Shown piece after piece: positions 36,800-46,101 of a stretch of DNA of 64,000 bases. This DNA is from an uncultured Dokdonia sp. (lineage in GTDB: Bacteria > Bacteroidota > Bacteroidia > Flavobacteriales > Flavobacteriaceae), in NCBI RefSeq assembly GCF_947496725.1, contig NZ_CANMDS010000005.1:270297-334296 (forward strand), read 5' to 3'. The first letter of the stretch is position 1; each line of letters begins with the position of its first letter. The notes beneath the pieces were generated by a model. The model did no database searches. It was not told the DNA's origin and was given only the letters and a program-made list of their open reading frames with translations. The position numbers and the translations under genes are program-made.

Positions 36800-38881
36800 A
36801 TGAATAAGGAGGTATTAAAAAAAGCATTTCATAACGTAAGTACGGCGAAAGCACTCACAGAGTTATATGAAGAAAATTTTAAGGTGATATCAAAGTATGT
36901 ACACGCTACAAGCCGTGGTCACGAGGTGATACAAACCGCTATAGGGATGCAGTTGCAACCACAAGATTATGCTTTTCCTTACTACAGAGATGATAGTATG
37001 CTTCTTGCCATAGGGATGAAGCCTTATGAGTTAATGTTACAAGTGCTAGCAAAGAAGGATGATCCATTTTCGGCGGGGCGTACGTATTACTCGCACCCAA
37101 GTTTACGAGATGATGATAAGCCTAAAATACCGCACCAGAGTAGTGCTACAGGTATGCAAGCCATACCAGCAACGGGTGTTGCAATGGGTTTTTATTATAA
37201 AGAAGGACTTTCTGAAAAGCTGTCGACTGCGCTCAATGAGACAGAAAGTGCAATTTCCAGCACAGAAGCACCTTTTGTAGTTTGCTCACTAGGAGATGCA
37301 TCTGTGACTGAGGGTGAAATCGCCGAAGCCTTCCAGATGGCAGCGCTCAAGCAGTTACCTATCTTATATTTAGTACAAGATAACGGCTGGGACATCTCTG
37401 CAAATGCTGCCGAGACCCGTGCTCAAAATGCATTTGAGTACGCACAAGGTTTTCACGGTCTTGAGGCAGTAACTATAGACGGGACAGATTTTGAAGAGAG
37501 TTACACGACGCTCGAGAAGGTCATTAAGACCATCAGGACAGAGCGTAGACCATTTTTAGTACACGCAAAAGTTCCCCTGCTTAATCACCATACCTCTGGC
37601 GTGCGTATGGAGTGGTACAGAGATGATTTAGAAGAGGCACAAAGCCGCGACCCGTATCCAAAAATGATTGAGCTACTACTCAATAATGGATTTGATAAAA
37701 AAGAGATTGAGGATATGACCGCTTTCGCGAAAGCGGAAGTCCAAAAAGATTTTGACAAAGCACAACAAGCCGAAGATCCCGTTCCAGCAGATTTATTTAC
37801 ACACGACTTTGCTCCCACACCTATCACAGAAGAGCGTGGCGAGCGCTCTCCAAAGGATGGAGAAAAGGTAGTGATGGTAGACTGTGCATTGTTTGCCGTA
37901 GAGGAGCTTATGCGTAAACATCCAGAATGCTTGATGTATGGTCAAGATGTAGGAGGTAGACTGGGAGGTGTTTTTAGAGAAGCGGCGACACTTGCTCAAA
38001 AATTTGGTGATAATCGCGTTTTTAACACACCTATACAAGAAGCTTTTATCGTAGGGTCTACAGTAGGGATGAGCGCCGTAGGGCTTAAGCCTATCGTAGA
38101 AGTTCAATTTGCAGATTATATATGGCCAGGCCTTAATCAACTATTTACAGAGGTGTCTCGATCGTGTTACTTGAGTAATGGTAAATGGCCAGTCTCAATG
38201 ATTTTGAGAGTACCTATAGGAGCTTATGGTTCTGGAGGGCCGTATCACTCATCTTCTGTTGAGAGTGTGGTGACTAATATACGTGGTCTTAAAATTGCAT
38301 ATCCTTCTAATGGAGCAGACCTTAAAGGACTTCTTAAGGCGGCTTACTATGATCCTAATCCAGTTGTGATTTTTGAGCACAAGGGGCTATACTGGTCTAA
38401 GGTAAAAGGAACACAAGGCGCTACATCTGTAATGCCAGATGAAGATTATGTACTTCCTTTTGGGAAAGCAAATGTGCTGCAAGAAATCTGGAAGCAAGAA
38501 GATGAAGAAACAATTTCTATCATCACTTACGGTATGGGTGTACACTGGGCTATGAATGCCAGTGCAGAATTAGGATTACAAGATAGCGTTGAGGTGGTAG
38601 ATTTAAGAACATTACATCCACTAGATTATGAGACGGTATTTAAGTCTGTAAAAAAATGTGCCAAGTGTCTTGTTATAACAGAAGAGCCTTCTAATAATGG
38701 CTTTAGTAGAGGACTGCAAGGAAGTATACAAGAAGAATGTTTTCAATATCTAGATGCGCCAGTAATGCTCATAGGATCTGAAAATATGCCAGCAATACCG
38801 CTCAATAGTGTGTTAGAACAAACGATGATACCAAGTACTGAGAAGGTAAAGAGAAAGATAGAAGAGTTAATTGCTTACTAG
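36800..38881 (+). CDS. bkdA: 2-oxoisovalerate dehydrogenase E1, fused alpha and beta subunits
   Basis: This 693-residue fusion has an alpha part (about residues 1-300) with the thiamine diphosphate site GDASVTEGEIAEAFQMAAL and VQDNGWDIS. The beta part (about 350-693) has TPIQEAFIVGSTVGMSAVG and PVGAYGSGGPYHSS-like segments. In many bacteria these are separate genes; the fused form is common in Bacteroidota. A palindrome copy is read as AFAKA (about residues 308-312), exactly in the linker between the two halves. A strong terminator follows. Confidence 0.95.
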   Translation: MNKEVLKKAFHNVSTAKALTELYEENFKVISKYVHATSRGHEVIQTAIGMQLQPQDYAFPYYRDDSMLLAIGMKPYELMLQVLAKKDDPFSAGRTYYSHPSLRDDDKPKIPHQSSATGMQAIPATGVAMGFYYKEGLSEKLSTALNETESAISSTEAPFVVCSLGDASVTEGEIAEAFQMAALKQLPILYLVQDNGWDISANAAETRAQNAFEYAQGFHGLEAVTIDGTDFEESYTTLEKVIKTIRTERRPFLVHAKVPLLNHHTSGVRMEWYRDDLEEAQSRDPYPKMIELLLNNGFDKKEIEDMTAFAKAEVQKDFDKAQQAEDPVPADLFTHDFAPTPITEERGERSPKDGEKVVMVDCALFAVEELMRKHPECLMYGQDVGGRLGGVFREAATLAQKFGDNRVFNTPIQEAFIVGSTVGMSAVGLKPIVEVQFADYIWPGLNQLFTEVSRSCYLSNGKWPVSMILRVPIGAYGSGGPYHSSSVESVVTNIRGLKIAYPSNGADLKGLLKAAYYDPNPVVIFEHKGLYWSKVKGTQGATSVMPDEDYVLPFGKANVLQEIWKQEDEETISIITYGMGVHWAMNASAELGLQDSVEVVDLRTLHPLDYETVFKSVKKCAKCLVITEEPSNNGFSRGLQGSIQEECFQYLDAPVMLIGSENMPAIPLNSVLEQTMIPSTEKVKRKIEELIAY
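37721..37734. repeat. Palindrome copy 16 (exact), in the fused E1 gene
   Basis: Read as AFAKA in the alpha/beta linker. Confidence 0.97.
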
Positions 38882-38900
38882 GATGCCTAGCGTGAGTAAT

Positions 38901-38930
38901 AAAAAAAGCACCCAGATGGGTGCTTTTTTT
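38901..38930. terminator. Bidirectional rho-independent terminator
   Basis: AAAAAAAGCACCC / GGGTGCTTTTTTT with a four-base loop. It has T-runs in both directions and ends both the E1 gene and the convergent DUF4136 gene. Confidence 0.93.
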
Positions 38931-38952
38931 ATTGTTGCTATTAAAGTATGAA

Positions 38953-39519
38953 TTAGTTACCTGCAACTTGTGGTGGGTATACTTCCATAATTTCTTGTAC
39001 GATGAGGTTAATGCGCTCCTCACGTTTGTTTACATCTCCGGATACGAGCGGTGCTGTACCTTGCCCTTGCCATATAAGTTGTTTCTTATTTGCATCTATA
39101 AGGTCTATGTACAATGTTCCTTGTGTAGTTCTTGAGACGGTATTGCTATTAAAGCCGTTATTCCATCCCCAAGGGCCGCCCCAGAAGCCGCCTCCCCAGC
39201 CCCAACCACCGTTGAAGCCAAAGTTGTTTTGATATACATCCACACGCTCTTTTGCTTTTGTAAAGATGCTTACAAGCACAGCTGGGTTGCTAGATTTTGT
39301 AAAACCTTTTGCGAGCATTTGTGCCTCTACGGCGCGTAGCACACGTTTTTTATCAAGATCAGATATCTCTGCTTTATCTATACCTGGCTTGTAGAAGGCA
39401 AATGTTTTGTAATCACTAAAGTTTGTGTCTTTGTCGTAGTCTGATGCTACGCGCACAGTGCTACAAGAAGCGAGTAATAATACGGCTCCTAGTAAGGGTA
39501 AAAGTCTTAATGCTTTCAT
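38953..39519 (-). CDS. DUF4136 lipoprotein
   Basis: This 188-residue lipoprotein has lipobox LLASC (Cys19) and a DUF4136 domain. The domain has DKDTNFSDYKTFAFY at its start and a C-terminal TTQGTLYIDLIDANKKQLIWQG-like strand pair. A Gly/Trp-rich insert (about residues 103-125) interrupts the domain and may be a flexible surface loop. It lies 11 bases after hutU, so it may be co-transcribed, though no functional link is obvious. Confidence 0.9.
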   Translation of the reverse strand: MKALRLLPLLGAVLLLASCSTVRVASDYDKDTNFSDYKTFAFYKPGIDKAEISDLDKKRVLRAVEAQMLAKGFTKSSNPAVLVSIFTKAKERVDVYQNNFGFNGGWGWGGGFWGGPWGWNNGFNSNTVSRTTQGTLYIDLIDANKKQLIWQGQGTAPLVSGDVNKREERINLIVQEIMEVYPPQVAGN

Positions 39520-39530
39520 AGTAGTTTTTT

Positions 39531-41516
39531 TTAAATGTTATTAAATAAATCTTCTTCTACAATATTTGGTATGGTGACCTTAAGATTTGGTTCGATTTCC
39601 ATTGCTCTTTTTATGGCAAAAACAGCACCTTCATTACGAGCCCAACTTCTTCTTGCAATTCCGTTGTTTACATCCCAGAAAAGCATTGATTGTAAGCGTC
39701 TTTCGGCTTCCTTACTACCATCAATTACCATACCAAAACCACCATTTACAACTTCGCCCCAGCCTACACCACCACCATTGTGAATACTCACCCAGGTAGC
39801 TCCTCTAAAGCTATCACCTATTACATTGTGAATTGCCATATCTGCCGTAAAGCGACTGCCGTCATAAATATTACTCGTCTCGCGGTACGGAGAGTCTGTA
39901 CCAGATACATCGTGATGATCACGACCTAAAATAACTAATCCTATCTCGTTGCGAGCAATAGCATCGTTAAAGGCTTGTGCAATTTTTGCACGTCCCTCTG
40001 CATCTGCATATAGTATACGCGCTTGTGAGCCTACTACGAGCTTGTTTTGTTGTGCACCTTGTATCCAGGTGATGTTATCTTGTAATTGCTGTTGTATTTC
40101 TGCTGGAGCATTTACTGCTAGTTCTTCCAGAACAGCGCAGGCTATAGCATCAGTTTTTGCAAGGTCTTCTTCCTTTCCAGAAGCGCAAACCCACCTAAAG
40201 GGGCCAAAACCGTAATCAAAACACATAGGTCCCATTATGTCTTGTACATAGCTGGGGTATTTAAAGTCAATGCCATTTTCGGCGAGTACATCTGCTCCTG
40301 CACGGCTGGATTCTAGTAAAAAAGCATTTCCGTAATCAAAAAAGTAGGTGCCCTTTGCGGTGTGTGCATTTACTGCTGCGGCGTGACGACAAAGGGTGGT
40401 TTTTACGCTTTGGCGAAAGCGCTCTACATCATTTGCCATCATATCATTTGCCTCCTCAACAGTGTATCCCATAGGGTAGTAACCACCAGCCCAAGGATTA
40501 TGTAAAGAGGTCTGATCGCTACCTATATCAATCTTTATATTGTGCTCATCAAAGGCCTCCCATACTTCTACCACATTACCGTGATATGCGATGGAGACCG
40601 TCTCCTTATCAAGTTGTGCCTGCTGTACACGGGTAACGAGAGCTGTTGTGTTGTCAATTATTTCATCTACCCATCCTTGTGAGTGCCTAGTGTGTACCGC
40701 TTTTTTATTTACCTCTGCACATATAGTGATACAGCCTGCAATATTACCAGCCTTAGGTTGCGCCCCAGACATACCGCCTAGGCCAGAAGTGACAAAAATC
40801 CCTCCCTTGGGTGGTTTACCTATTTTTCTAAAGGCGTTAAGAACGGTAATTGTGGTGCCGTGTACAATGCCTTGAGGACCTATGTACATATAACTGCCAG
40901 CCGTCATCTGGCCGTACTGGGTGACGCCTAGTGCGTTGTATTTTTCCCAGTCGTCTGGCTTACTATAGTTAGGAATCATCATCCCGTTTGTGACAACTAC
41001 TCTAGGTGCTTCTTTGTGAGATGGGAACAAGCCCATAGGGTGACCAGAGTACATAACCAGCGTTTGCTCATCTGTCATCTGAGCGAGGTATTGCATCGTG
41101 AGGCGATACTGAGCCCAGTTTGAAAAAACTGCTCCATTACCACCATAAGTGATAAGCTCTAGCGGGTGCTGTGCCACAGCGTGATCGAGATTGTTTTGAA
41201 TCATAAGCATAATAGCTGCCGCTTGCTTAGATTGAGCCGGATATTCTTCTATAGGTCTCGCATATATTTTATATTCTGGCGCAAAACGATACATATAAAT
41301 GCGGCCATACGTTTCTAGTTCATTTTTGAATTCAGGTAATAGTGTTGCGTGATGCTGGGGTTCAAAATAGCGCAGGGCGTTTTGAAGTGCTAGTTTCTCT
41401 TCACTAGGAGAGAGTATCTTTTTTCTTTTTGGGGCGTGGTTTATAGCTGGGTCATATTCCTTTTGTGTAGGAAGTACTGCAGGAATCCCTTCAAGTATTT
41501 GTTGTTGAAATGTCAT
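39531..41516 (-). CDS. hutU: Urocanate hydratase
   Basis: This 661-residue NAD-containing enzyme performs the second step of histidine degradation. Conserved stretches include YSGHPMGLFPSH, TVLNAFRKIGKPPKGGIFVTSGLGGMSGAQ (in part) and FDYGNAFLLESSRAGADV. It is longer than the approximately 560-residue forms of many proteobacteria. No hutH, hutI or hutG is in the window, so the remaining genes must be elsewhere. A one-mismatch palindrome copy is read as RFRQS. Confidence 0.95.
   Translation of the reverse strand: MTFQQQILEGIPAVLPTQKEYDPAINHAPKRKKILSPSEEKLALQNALRYFEPQHHATLLPEFKNELETYGRIYMYRFAPEYKIYARPIEEYPAQSKQAAAIMLMIQNNLDHAVAQHPLELITYGGNGAVFSNWAQYRLTMQYLAQMTDEQTLVMYSGHPMGLFPSHKEAPRVVVTNGMMIPNYSKPDDWEKYNALGVTQYGQMTAGSYMYIGPQGIVHGTTITVLNAFRKIGKPPKGGIFVTSGLGGMSGAQPKAGNIAGCITICAEVNKKAVHTRHSQGWVDEIIDNTTALVTRVQQAQLDKETVSIAYHGNVVEVWEAFDEHNIKIDIGSDQTSLHNPWAGGYYPMGYTVEEANDMMANDVERFRQSVKTTLCRHAAAVNAHTAKGTYFFDYGNAFLLESSRAGADVLAENGIDFKYPSYVQDIMGPMCFDYGFGPFRWVCASGKEEDLAKTDAIACAVLEELAVNAPAEIQQQLQDNITWIQGAQQNKLVVGSQARILYADAEGRAKIAQAFNDAIARNEIGLVILGRDHHDVSGTDSPYRETSNIYDGSRFTADMAIHNVIGDSFRGATWVSIHNGGGVGWGEVVNGGFGMVIDGSKEAERRLQSMLFWDVNNGIARRSWARNEGAVFAIKRAMEIEPNLKVTIPNIVEEDLFNNI
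40407..40420. repeat. Palindrome copy 17 (one mismatch), in hutU
   Basis: GCTTTGGCGAAAGC, C to G at core position 6; read as RFRQS. Confidence 0.85.
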
Positions 41517-41631
41517 AAGTAGTGATATTAAGTAAGTACTAGTTTAAAAACTCTTACTCACACACTATGGATAACGTATATCTACTCTATGGTAGCTTCT
41601 ATAAACACACTTACGATATAAGAGTAGCAGT

Positions 41632-41805
41632 CTATCCATTTTGAGTATTTGTCTTTTTACTATAGCCATAAGGGCAATGACGGCAGCCACTCTCACAACA
41701 GTATCCTCTTTTGAGATGATACTGTTCTGTAAAACATCTATAACCTTCTGGCGTTAAGTAATAGTCGCCGTCTTCTATAGGGATATGTTTTTTTAAGTAA
41801 GACAT
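41632..41805 (-). CDS. DUF5522-family microprotein (cysteine-rich)
   Basis: This 57-residue protein starts at ATG 41805 and ends at TAG 41632. It reads DGDYYLTPEGYRCFTEQYHL and then GYCCESGCRHCPYG. This is the DUF5522 pattern of a conserved aromatic-rich stretch followed by a four-cysteine CC-x3-C-x2-C cluster, likely a metal site. Its neighbours are hutU, upstream on the same strand's far side, and a plus-strand membrane gene. Function is unknown. Confidence 0.88.
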   Translation of the reverse strand: MSYLKKHIPIEDGDYYLTPEGYRCFTEQYHLKRGYCCESGCRHCPYGYSKKTNTQNG

Positions 41806-41922
41806 ATACAAAGATAAGGATACGGCACAAACTTTGAATACAGCTTAACCTGTTAACAATGCGGTAGATAAATATATGGCTGGCGTTGTTTTTTAAAAAA
41901 GATATTAAAGTACTTTTGACCT

Positions 41923-42249
41923 ATGTTTTTTGTTGTAAATAAATACTTGTTGCGCAGGCGCTTTGTGGGAGTTACACTCTGGCCATTTATTGTGATGCGC
42001 ACACCAGATCTTAAAAAGGATGAGGTATTTATTAATCACGAAAAAATACACATAAGACAACAAGCCGAGATGCTGGTGATTCCTTTCTTTATATGGTATG
42101 CAATAGAGTACCTATATAGGCTTATACAGTATAGAGATAATTATGTGGCATATCTTAATATAAGTTTTGAGCGAGAGGCTTATGCTCGTGAGTGTGAAAT
42201 TAATTATCTTAGAGAACGCCCGTTCTGGAGCTTTATAGCTTATTTATAA
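41923..42249 (+). CDS. Small membrane protein with HEKIH motif
   Basis: This 108-residue protein has the segment NHEKIHIRQQAEM at about residues 38-50, an HExxH pattern followed by a second acidic residue. One hydrophobic helix follows (about 51-68). The layout is reminiscent of a minimal M56-type membrane metalloprotease core, but no further zinc ligand is certain. It ends 4 bases before the deaminase gene. Whether it is catalytic is unknown. Confidence 0.75.
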   Translation: MFFVVNKYLLRRRFVGVTLWPFIVMRTPDLKKDEVFINHEKIHIRQQAEMLVIPFFIWYAIEYLYRLIQYRDNYVAYLNISFEREAYARECEINYLRERPFWSFIAYL

Positions 42250-42253
42250 ACTT

Positions 42254-43162
42254 GTGAATTTTACTTCAAAAAATCAATTTGTCTTTGAGCAAAATGGCTG
42301 TACGCTTTTCATAAAGCGTGAGGATGAGTTACACCCCACCGTTTCTGGTAATAAGTTTAGAAAGCTTAAGTATAACCTACTTCAAGCCAGAGCGCTTGGG
42401 CACGATACATTGCTCACCTTTGGTGGTGCATACTCAAATCATATTGCTGCTACCGCGGCGGCGGGTAAACTAGAAGGGTTTAAAACCGTAGGTGTTATAA
42501 GAGGTGAGGAGTTGGGCCGTGATCTTAAAAAAACACTAGCTCAAAACCCTACGCTTGCATTTGCTCACTCTTGTGGGATGGAATTTTATTTTGTTACTAG
42601 GGCTGAGTATAAGGAGAAAGATAAATTACGCTTTCGCGAAAGAGTAAAAAAAACCTTTAACAACCCATTTATTATACCCGAAGGAGGGACAAATGTACTT
42701 GCAATAAAAGGGTGTGAAGAGATTCTAACTACAGAGGATAGTCAGTTTGATTATATAAGTTGCCCTGTAGGAACGGCAGGTACGATATCTGGCATCATAA
42801 ATAGTGCAGGTAAACACCAAAAGGTACTGGGCTTTCCCGCGCTAAAAGGAGATTGGGTACGTGATGAGGTAGCACAATATGTGGATAGTGAGCAATGGGA
42901 AATCATAGCCGACTATCATTGTGGAGGATATGCAAAAGTAAATAGAGAGTTAATCACTTTTATAAATGACTTTAAGGATGCATACAGCATTCCGCTTGAT
43001 CCTGTGTATACGGGTAAGATGCTTTTTGGGCTTTCAGACTTGATGAATCGTGGGTATTTCCCAGAGAATTCTCGTATTTTAGCCATTCATACGGGAGGTT
43101 TACAGGGCATCTCGGGTATGAATACTCGACTTGCAAAAAAGGGACTCCCACTCATACAATAG
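42254..43162 (+). CDS. 1-aminocyclopropane-1-carboxylate deaminase / D-cysteine desulfhydrase family
   Basis: This 302-residue fold-type II PLP enzyme begins at GTG 42254. The PLP-lysine region KREDELHPTVSGNKFRKLKYNL (in part) is at about residues 18-39, and the phosphate-binding GTAGTISGI is near residue 176. The family covers ACC deaminases and D-cysteine desulfhydrases; the sequence alone does not separate them for me. A palindrome copy changed in its last base is read as RFRER. The gene overlaps no other if the next starts at 43167. Confidence 0.88.
   Translation: MNFTSKNQFVFEQNGCTLFIKREDELHPTVSGNKFRKLKYNLLQARALGHDTLLTFGGAYSNHIAATAAAGKLEGFKTVGVIRGEELGRDLKKTLAQNPTLAFAHSCGMEFYFVTRAEYKEKDKLRFRERVKKTFNNPFIIPEGGTNVLAIKGCEEILTTEDSQFDYISCPVGTAGTISGIINSAGKHQKVLGFPALKGDWVRDEVAQYVDSEQWEIIADYHCGGYAKVNRELITFINDFKDAYSIPLDPVYTGKMLFGLSDLMNRGYFPENSRILAIHTGGLQGISGMNTRLAKKGLPLIQ
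42630..42643. repeat. Palindrome copy 18 (last base changed), in the PLP enzyme gene
   Basis: GCTTTCGCGAAAGA; the inner 12 bp are perfect. Read as RFRER. Confidence 0.9.
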
Positions 43163-43166
43163 ATTT

Positions 43167-44000
43167 ATGTTAAAAAGAATATTAGTCGTTCTAGTAATAG
43201 GATTGCTCTCAGTAGGTTGTGGGGGTTCAAAAAAAGCAACACGTAGTACAAAACGTGTAAAAAAGACACGTACTGTTGTAAGAACAAATTCTGAGCTCGA
43301 CGTAGAGGAAGCTGCAACACCAGATGATAATCTTGATAATGGTGTAAATCCTGTACCAAAAGGTGGAGTAGATGGTTATATAGAGCAATATGCTACCATA
43401 GCAAAAGAAGAGATGGAGCTTTACGGCATACCAGCTTCTATCACGCTGGCACAAGGAATTCTAGAGTCTGGAGCAGGAAAAGGAGAGCTTGTACAAAAGG
43501 CAAATAATCATTTTGGTATAAAATGTCACGACTGGAAAGGTCAAAAAGTATATCACGATGACGATACACAAGGCGAGTGTTTTAGAAAATATAGCTTACC
43601 AAAATTCTCATATAGAGATCACTCTTTATTCTTAACTGGACGCAAGCGATACACAGACCTCTTTAAACTTCCAAAAGACGATTATGAAGGGTGGGCAAAA
43701 GGACTACGTAGAGCAGGATATGCTACAGATAAAAAGTATCCTCAAAAATTAATAAGTCTCATAGAACGTTATAAACTTTATACCTATGATGGTGAAGTGC
43801 TAGGTAAAGCTGTAGAAGATTATGATAAGGTTACAGATAATAACAACCAGCATACAGTAAGAAAGGGAGAAACACTTTTTCGACTAGCAAAGAAGTATAA
43901 AGTTACCGTAGATGACCTTAAGAAATGGAATGGTATCGATGGCGATAACATCTTTGAAGGACAGGTGATATACATCAAGCCTTTTGATAGAGGTTACTAG
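43167..44000 (+). CDS. Glucosaminidase-domain lipoprotein with LysM
   Basis: This 277-residue lipoprotein begins at ATG 43167, with lipobox VGC (Cys18). The longer frame into the previous gene would hide the signal. A FlgJ-type glucosaminidase domain (about residues 62-205) has ITLAQGILESGAGKGELV and HFGIKCHDWKGQ. One C-terminal LysM (about 230-275) has HTVRKGETLFRLAKKY. It should cut or bind peptidoglycan from the periplasmic face of the outer membrane. Confidence 0.93.
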   Translation: MLKRILVVLVIGLLSVGCGGSKKATRSTKRVKKTRTVVRTNSELDVEEAATPDDNLDNGVNPVPKGGVDGYIEQYATIAKEEMELYGIPASITLAQGILESGAGKGELVQKANNHFGIKCHDWKGQKVYHDDDTQGECFRKYSLPKFSYRDHSLFLTGRKRYTDLFKLPKDDYEGWAKGLRRAGYATDKKYPQKLISLIERYKLYTYDGEVLGKAVEDYDKVTDNNNQHTVRKGETLFRLAKKYKVTVDDLKKWNGIDGDNIFEGQVIYIKPFDRGY

Positions 44001-44057
44001 ATAATTGTCACAAACGTAGAATAAAGAAACACTCTAGCGGAGTGAAACATACAGCAT

Positions 44058-45344
44058 ATGATTTATAAAAGAAGTAGTGAGTTATTTGTAGCGGCTCAAA
44101 AAGTAATACCAGGTGGAGTAAACAGCCCAGTAAGAGCTTTTAAATCTGTAGGTGGCGACCCTGTTTTTGTAAAAGAAGCAAAAGGAGCTTATTTATATGA
44201 CGAAGATGGTCGCAAGCTTATAGACTATATCGCATCTTGGGGGCCTATGATACTAGGTCACGCACATAAGCCTGTGGTAGATGCCGTAGTACAAAAAGCT
44301 CAAAAAGGAACCTCTTTTGGAATGCCTACAGAGATAGAGACAAAAATAGCAGAGCTTGCTATCTCAATGGTGCCAGGTATAGATAAAATACGATTTGTAA
44401 ATAGTGGTACAGAGGCTTGTATGAGTGCTGTACGACTTGCGAGAGGGTTTTCTGGAAGAGAGAAAATTATAAAATTTGCAGGTTGCTATCACGGTCACTC
44501 TGACTCGTTTTTAATACAAGCAGGTAGTGGGGCAGTGACTTTTGGCTCTCCTAATAGTCCGGGAGTAACTACAGGTACGGCAAAAGATACTTTACTAGCA
44601 GACTATAATAATCTTGATCAAGTAAAAGCGCTTTTTGCAGCAAACCCTGGAGAGATTGCAGCCATTATCATAGAGCCTGTTGCAGGTAATATGGGGTGCA
44701 TACTCCCAGCCGAAGGTTTCTTACAAGGACTTCGTGAGCTATGTGATGAAAATGGTGCCTTACTTATATTTGATGAGGTGATGACAGGTTTTCGTCTTGC
44801 AAAGGGAGGTGTTCAAGAACTTATGGATGTAAGAGCAGATATTGTAACCTTTGGAAAAGTAATAGGAGGTGGTCTGCCTGTAGGAGCATTTGCAGCTCGA
44901 GCAGAGATTATGAGTCACCTCGCACCAGAAGGCCCAGTTTACCAAGCCGGTACACTTAGTGGTAACCCGCTAGCGATGGCAGCAGGTCTTGCAATGCTTA
45001 CAGAACTTAATGAGAACCCAGAAGTATTTACAAGCCTTAAAGACAAGACCGAGTATCTACATAAAGGTATAGAACAGGCACTTACAGAAAGTGGTGTAAC
45101 ATTTACAATAAATAGACTAGGCTCTATGATCTCTGTGCACTTTGCAAAAGACGGTGTAGTAGATTTTAAAACAGCGGCAGCTGGGGATAATGATACCTTT
45201 AAAAAATTCTTTCACGGTTTACTTGCAGAGGGTATATATATAGCACCTAGTGCTTATGAGAGCTGGTTTTTAAACGATGCACTGTCTTATCAAGATCTTG
45301 ATGATACAATTGCTGCTGTAGCAAAGGTGAGTAAAACCTTATAA
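44058..45344 (+). CDS. hemL: Glutamate-1-semialdehyde 2,1-aminomutase
   Basis: This 428-residue fold-type I PLP enzyme makes 5-aminolevulinate in the C5 heme pathway. The signature [19 protein letters not shown] is around residues 114-132, and the PLP lysine is in [14 protein letters not shown] near residue 268. The N-terminal [16 protein letters not shown] is also typical. It has full length and appears to be the last gene of its unit before a hairpin. Confidence 0.97.
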   Translation: MIYKRSSELFVAAQKVIPGGVNSPVRAFKSVGGDPVFVKEAKGAYLYDEDGRKLIDYIASWGPMILGHAHKPVVDAVVQKAQKGTSFGMPTEIETKIAELAISMVPGIDKIRFVNSGTEACMSAVRLARGFSGREKIIKFAGCYHGHSDSFLIQAGSGAVTFGSPNSPGVTTGTAKDTLLADYNNLDQVKALFAANPGEIAAIIIEPVAGNMGCILPAEGFLQGLRELCDENGALLIFDEVMTGFRLAKGGVQELMDVRADIVTFGKVIGGGLPVGAFAARAEIMSHLAPEGPVYQAGTLSGNPLAMAAGLAMLTELNENPEVFTSLKDKTEYLHKGIEQALTESGVTFTINRLGSMISVHFAKDGVVDFKTAAAGDNDTFKKFFHGLLAEGIYIAPSAYESWFLNDALSYQDLDDTIAAVAKVSKTL

Positions 45345-45361
45345 GTTTACATAAAAAAGAA

Positions 45362-45389
45362 AACGGCATCCTAACTAAAGGATGCCGTT
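45362..45389 (-). terminator. Rho-independent terminator
   Basis: Perfect 11-bp stem AACGGCATCCT / AGGATGCCGTT. On the minus strand it runs into TTTTCTTTTTT, so it mainly ends the Spy-like gene; it may also stop hemL transcripts. Confidence 0.85.
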
Positions 45390-45420
45390 CTCAAACCAAA
45401 TTAATCAATCAATAAAAACA

Positions 45421-45861
45421 TTATTTACCACGCTGGCCTCTACCACGTTTGCCACCGCGTCTTCCTTCACCTTTGCGCTTTGCGCTCATCTTCTTAAACT
45501 GCTTAAATTGGTCTTCAGATAAGATACTTTGCATCTCTTGTTGCATAGCTATTTGTTTATCTAGACGTTCATTTGTCTTAGCAAATTTTTGCTCTTTTGT
45601 AAGCTCAGGTTTTTCTGTTTGAGCTTTGCGAGCTTCCATCGCTTGCTTGCGGTCTTTTGCTTGTGCAAGTAGTACGTTATACACTTTTTTAGACTGGTTA
45701 TTGTCTAGAGCAAGTGCTAGGGTCATTTTCTTAGTTTTAAGCGTAGCCATTTGTTCTACAGTAAGGTCTTTTCCTTTTCTGTCTTCTCCGCCTCTTGGTC
45801 CTCTTTGTGCAGACATTGATATAGTAGCTAGTACTAAAAATGCCATTATTAACTTTTTCAT
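45421..45861 (-). CDS. Secreted basic helical protein, Spy/DUF4890-like
   Basis: This 146-residue protein starts at ATG 45861 with a clean signal peptide (MKKLIMAFLVLATISMSAQ). The body is helical and charged, with LTVEQMATLKTKKMTLALAL and LTKEQKF, reminiscent of the LTxxQ repeats of Spy/CpxP. The tail is very Arg/Lys/Gly-rich. A periplasmic chaperone or metal/stress role is possible but not shown. A frame extending upstream runs through an intergenic palindrome and is not believable. Confidence 0.8.
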   Translation of the reverse strand: MKKLIMAFLVLATISMSAQRGPRGGEDRKGKDLTVEQMATLKTKKMTLALALDNNQSKKVYNVLLAQAKDRKQAMEARKAQTEKPELTKEQKFAKTNERLDKQIAMQQEMQSILSEDQFKQFKKMSAKRKGEGRRGGKRGRGQRGK

Positions 45862-45959
45862 ATTCTTTATTTTTTTAATTACTGAACACTTATATGACTG
45901 TGTAAAATGCACAAAGTTTAATCCATTTTTATTTTTAGGATTTATTTGTGATTTGTTAC

Positions 45960-45973
45960 GCTTTCGCGAAAGC
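45960..45973. repeat. Palindrome copy 19 (exact), intergenic
   Basis: Upstream of the Spy-like gene. Confidence 0.97.
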
Positions 45974-46038
45974 GTATATATCTTCATTAATTTATGAACT
46001 CTAGAGTAGTCTGGTAACGAGAATTTTTTACATAAAAA

Positions 46039-46065
46039 AAGCCGACTGTCAACAACAGCCGGCTT
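46039..46065 (-). terminator. Rho-independent terminator
   Basis: AAGCCGACTGT / ACAGCCGGCTT stem with one mismatch. On the minus strand it is followed by seven T's and lies 37 bases after the zinc protease stop. Confidence 0.85.
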
Positions 46066-46101
46066 ATATGGGAAGGGGAAATCTTAGGGGTAAATTATCC
46101 C

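Noticed and set aside
39949..40875. Plus-strand frames opposite hutU
   Set aside because: Antisense shadows of a strongly conserved enzyme, with no family resemblance.
42303..42318. CGCTTTTCATAAAGCG as a palindrome variant
   Set aside because: The outer arms match but the central TCGCGA is lost, and an intact-core copy lies about 330 bases away. Probably chance.
45862..45987. N-terminal extension of the Spy-like gene through the palindrome (LSRKRN)
   Set aside because: It would bury a good signal peptide, and the extension is AT-rich intergenic sequence containing the repeat.
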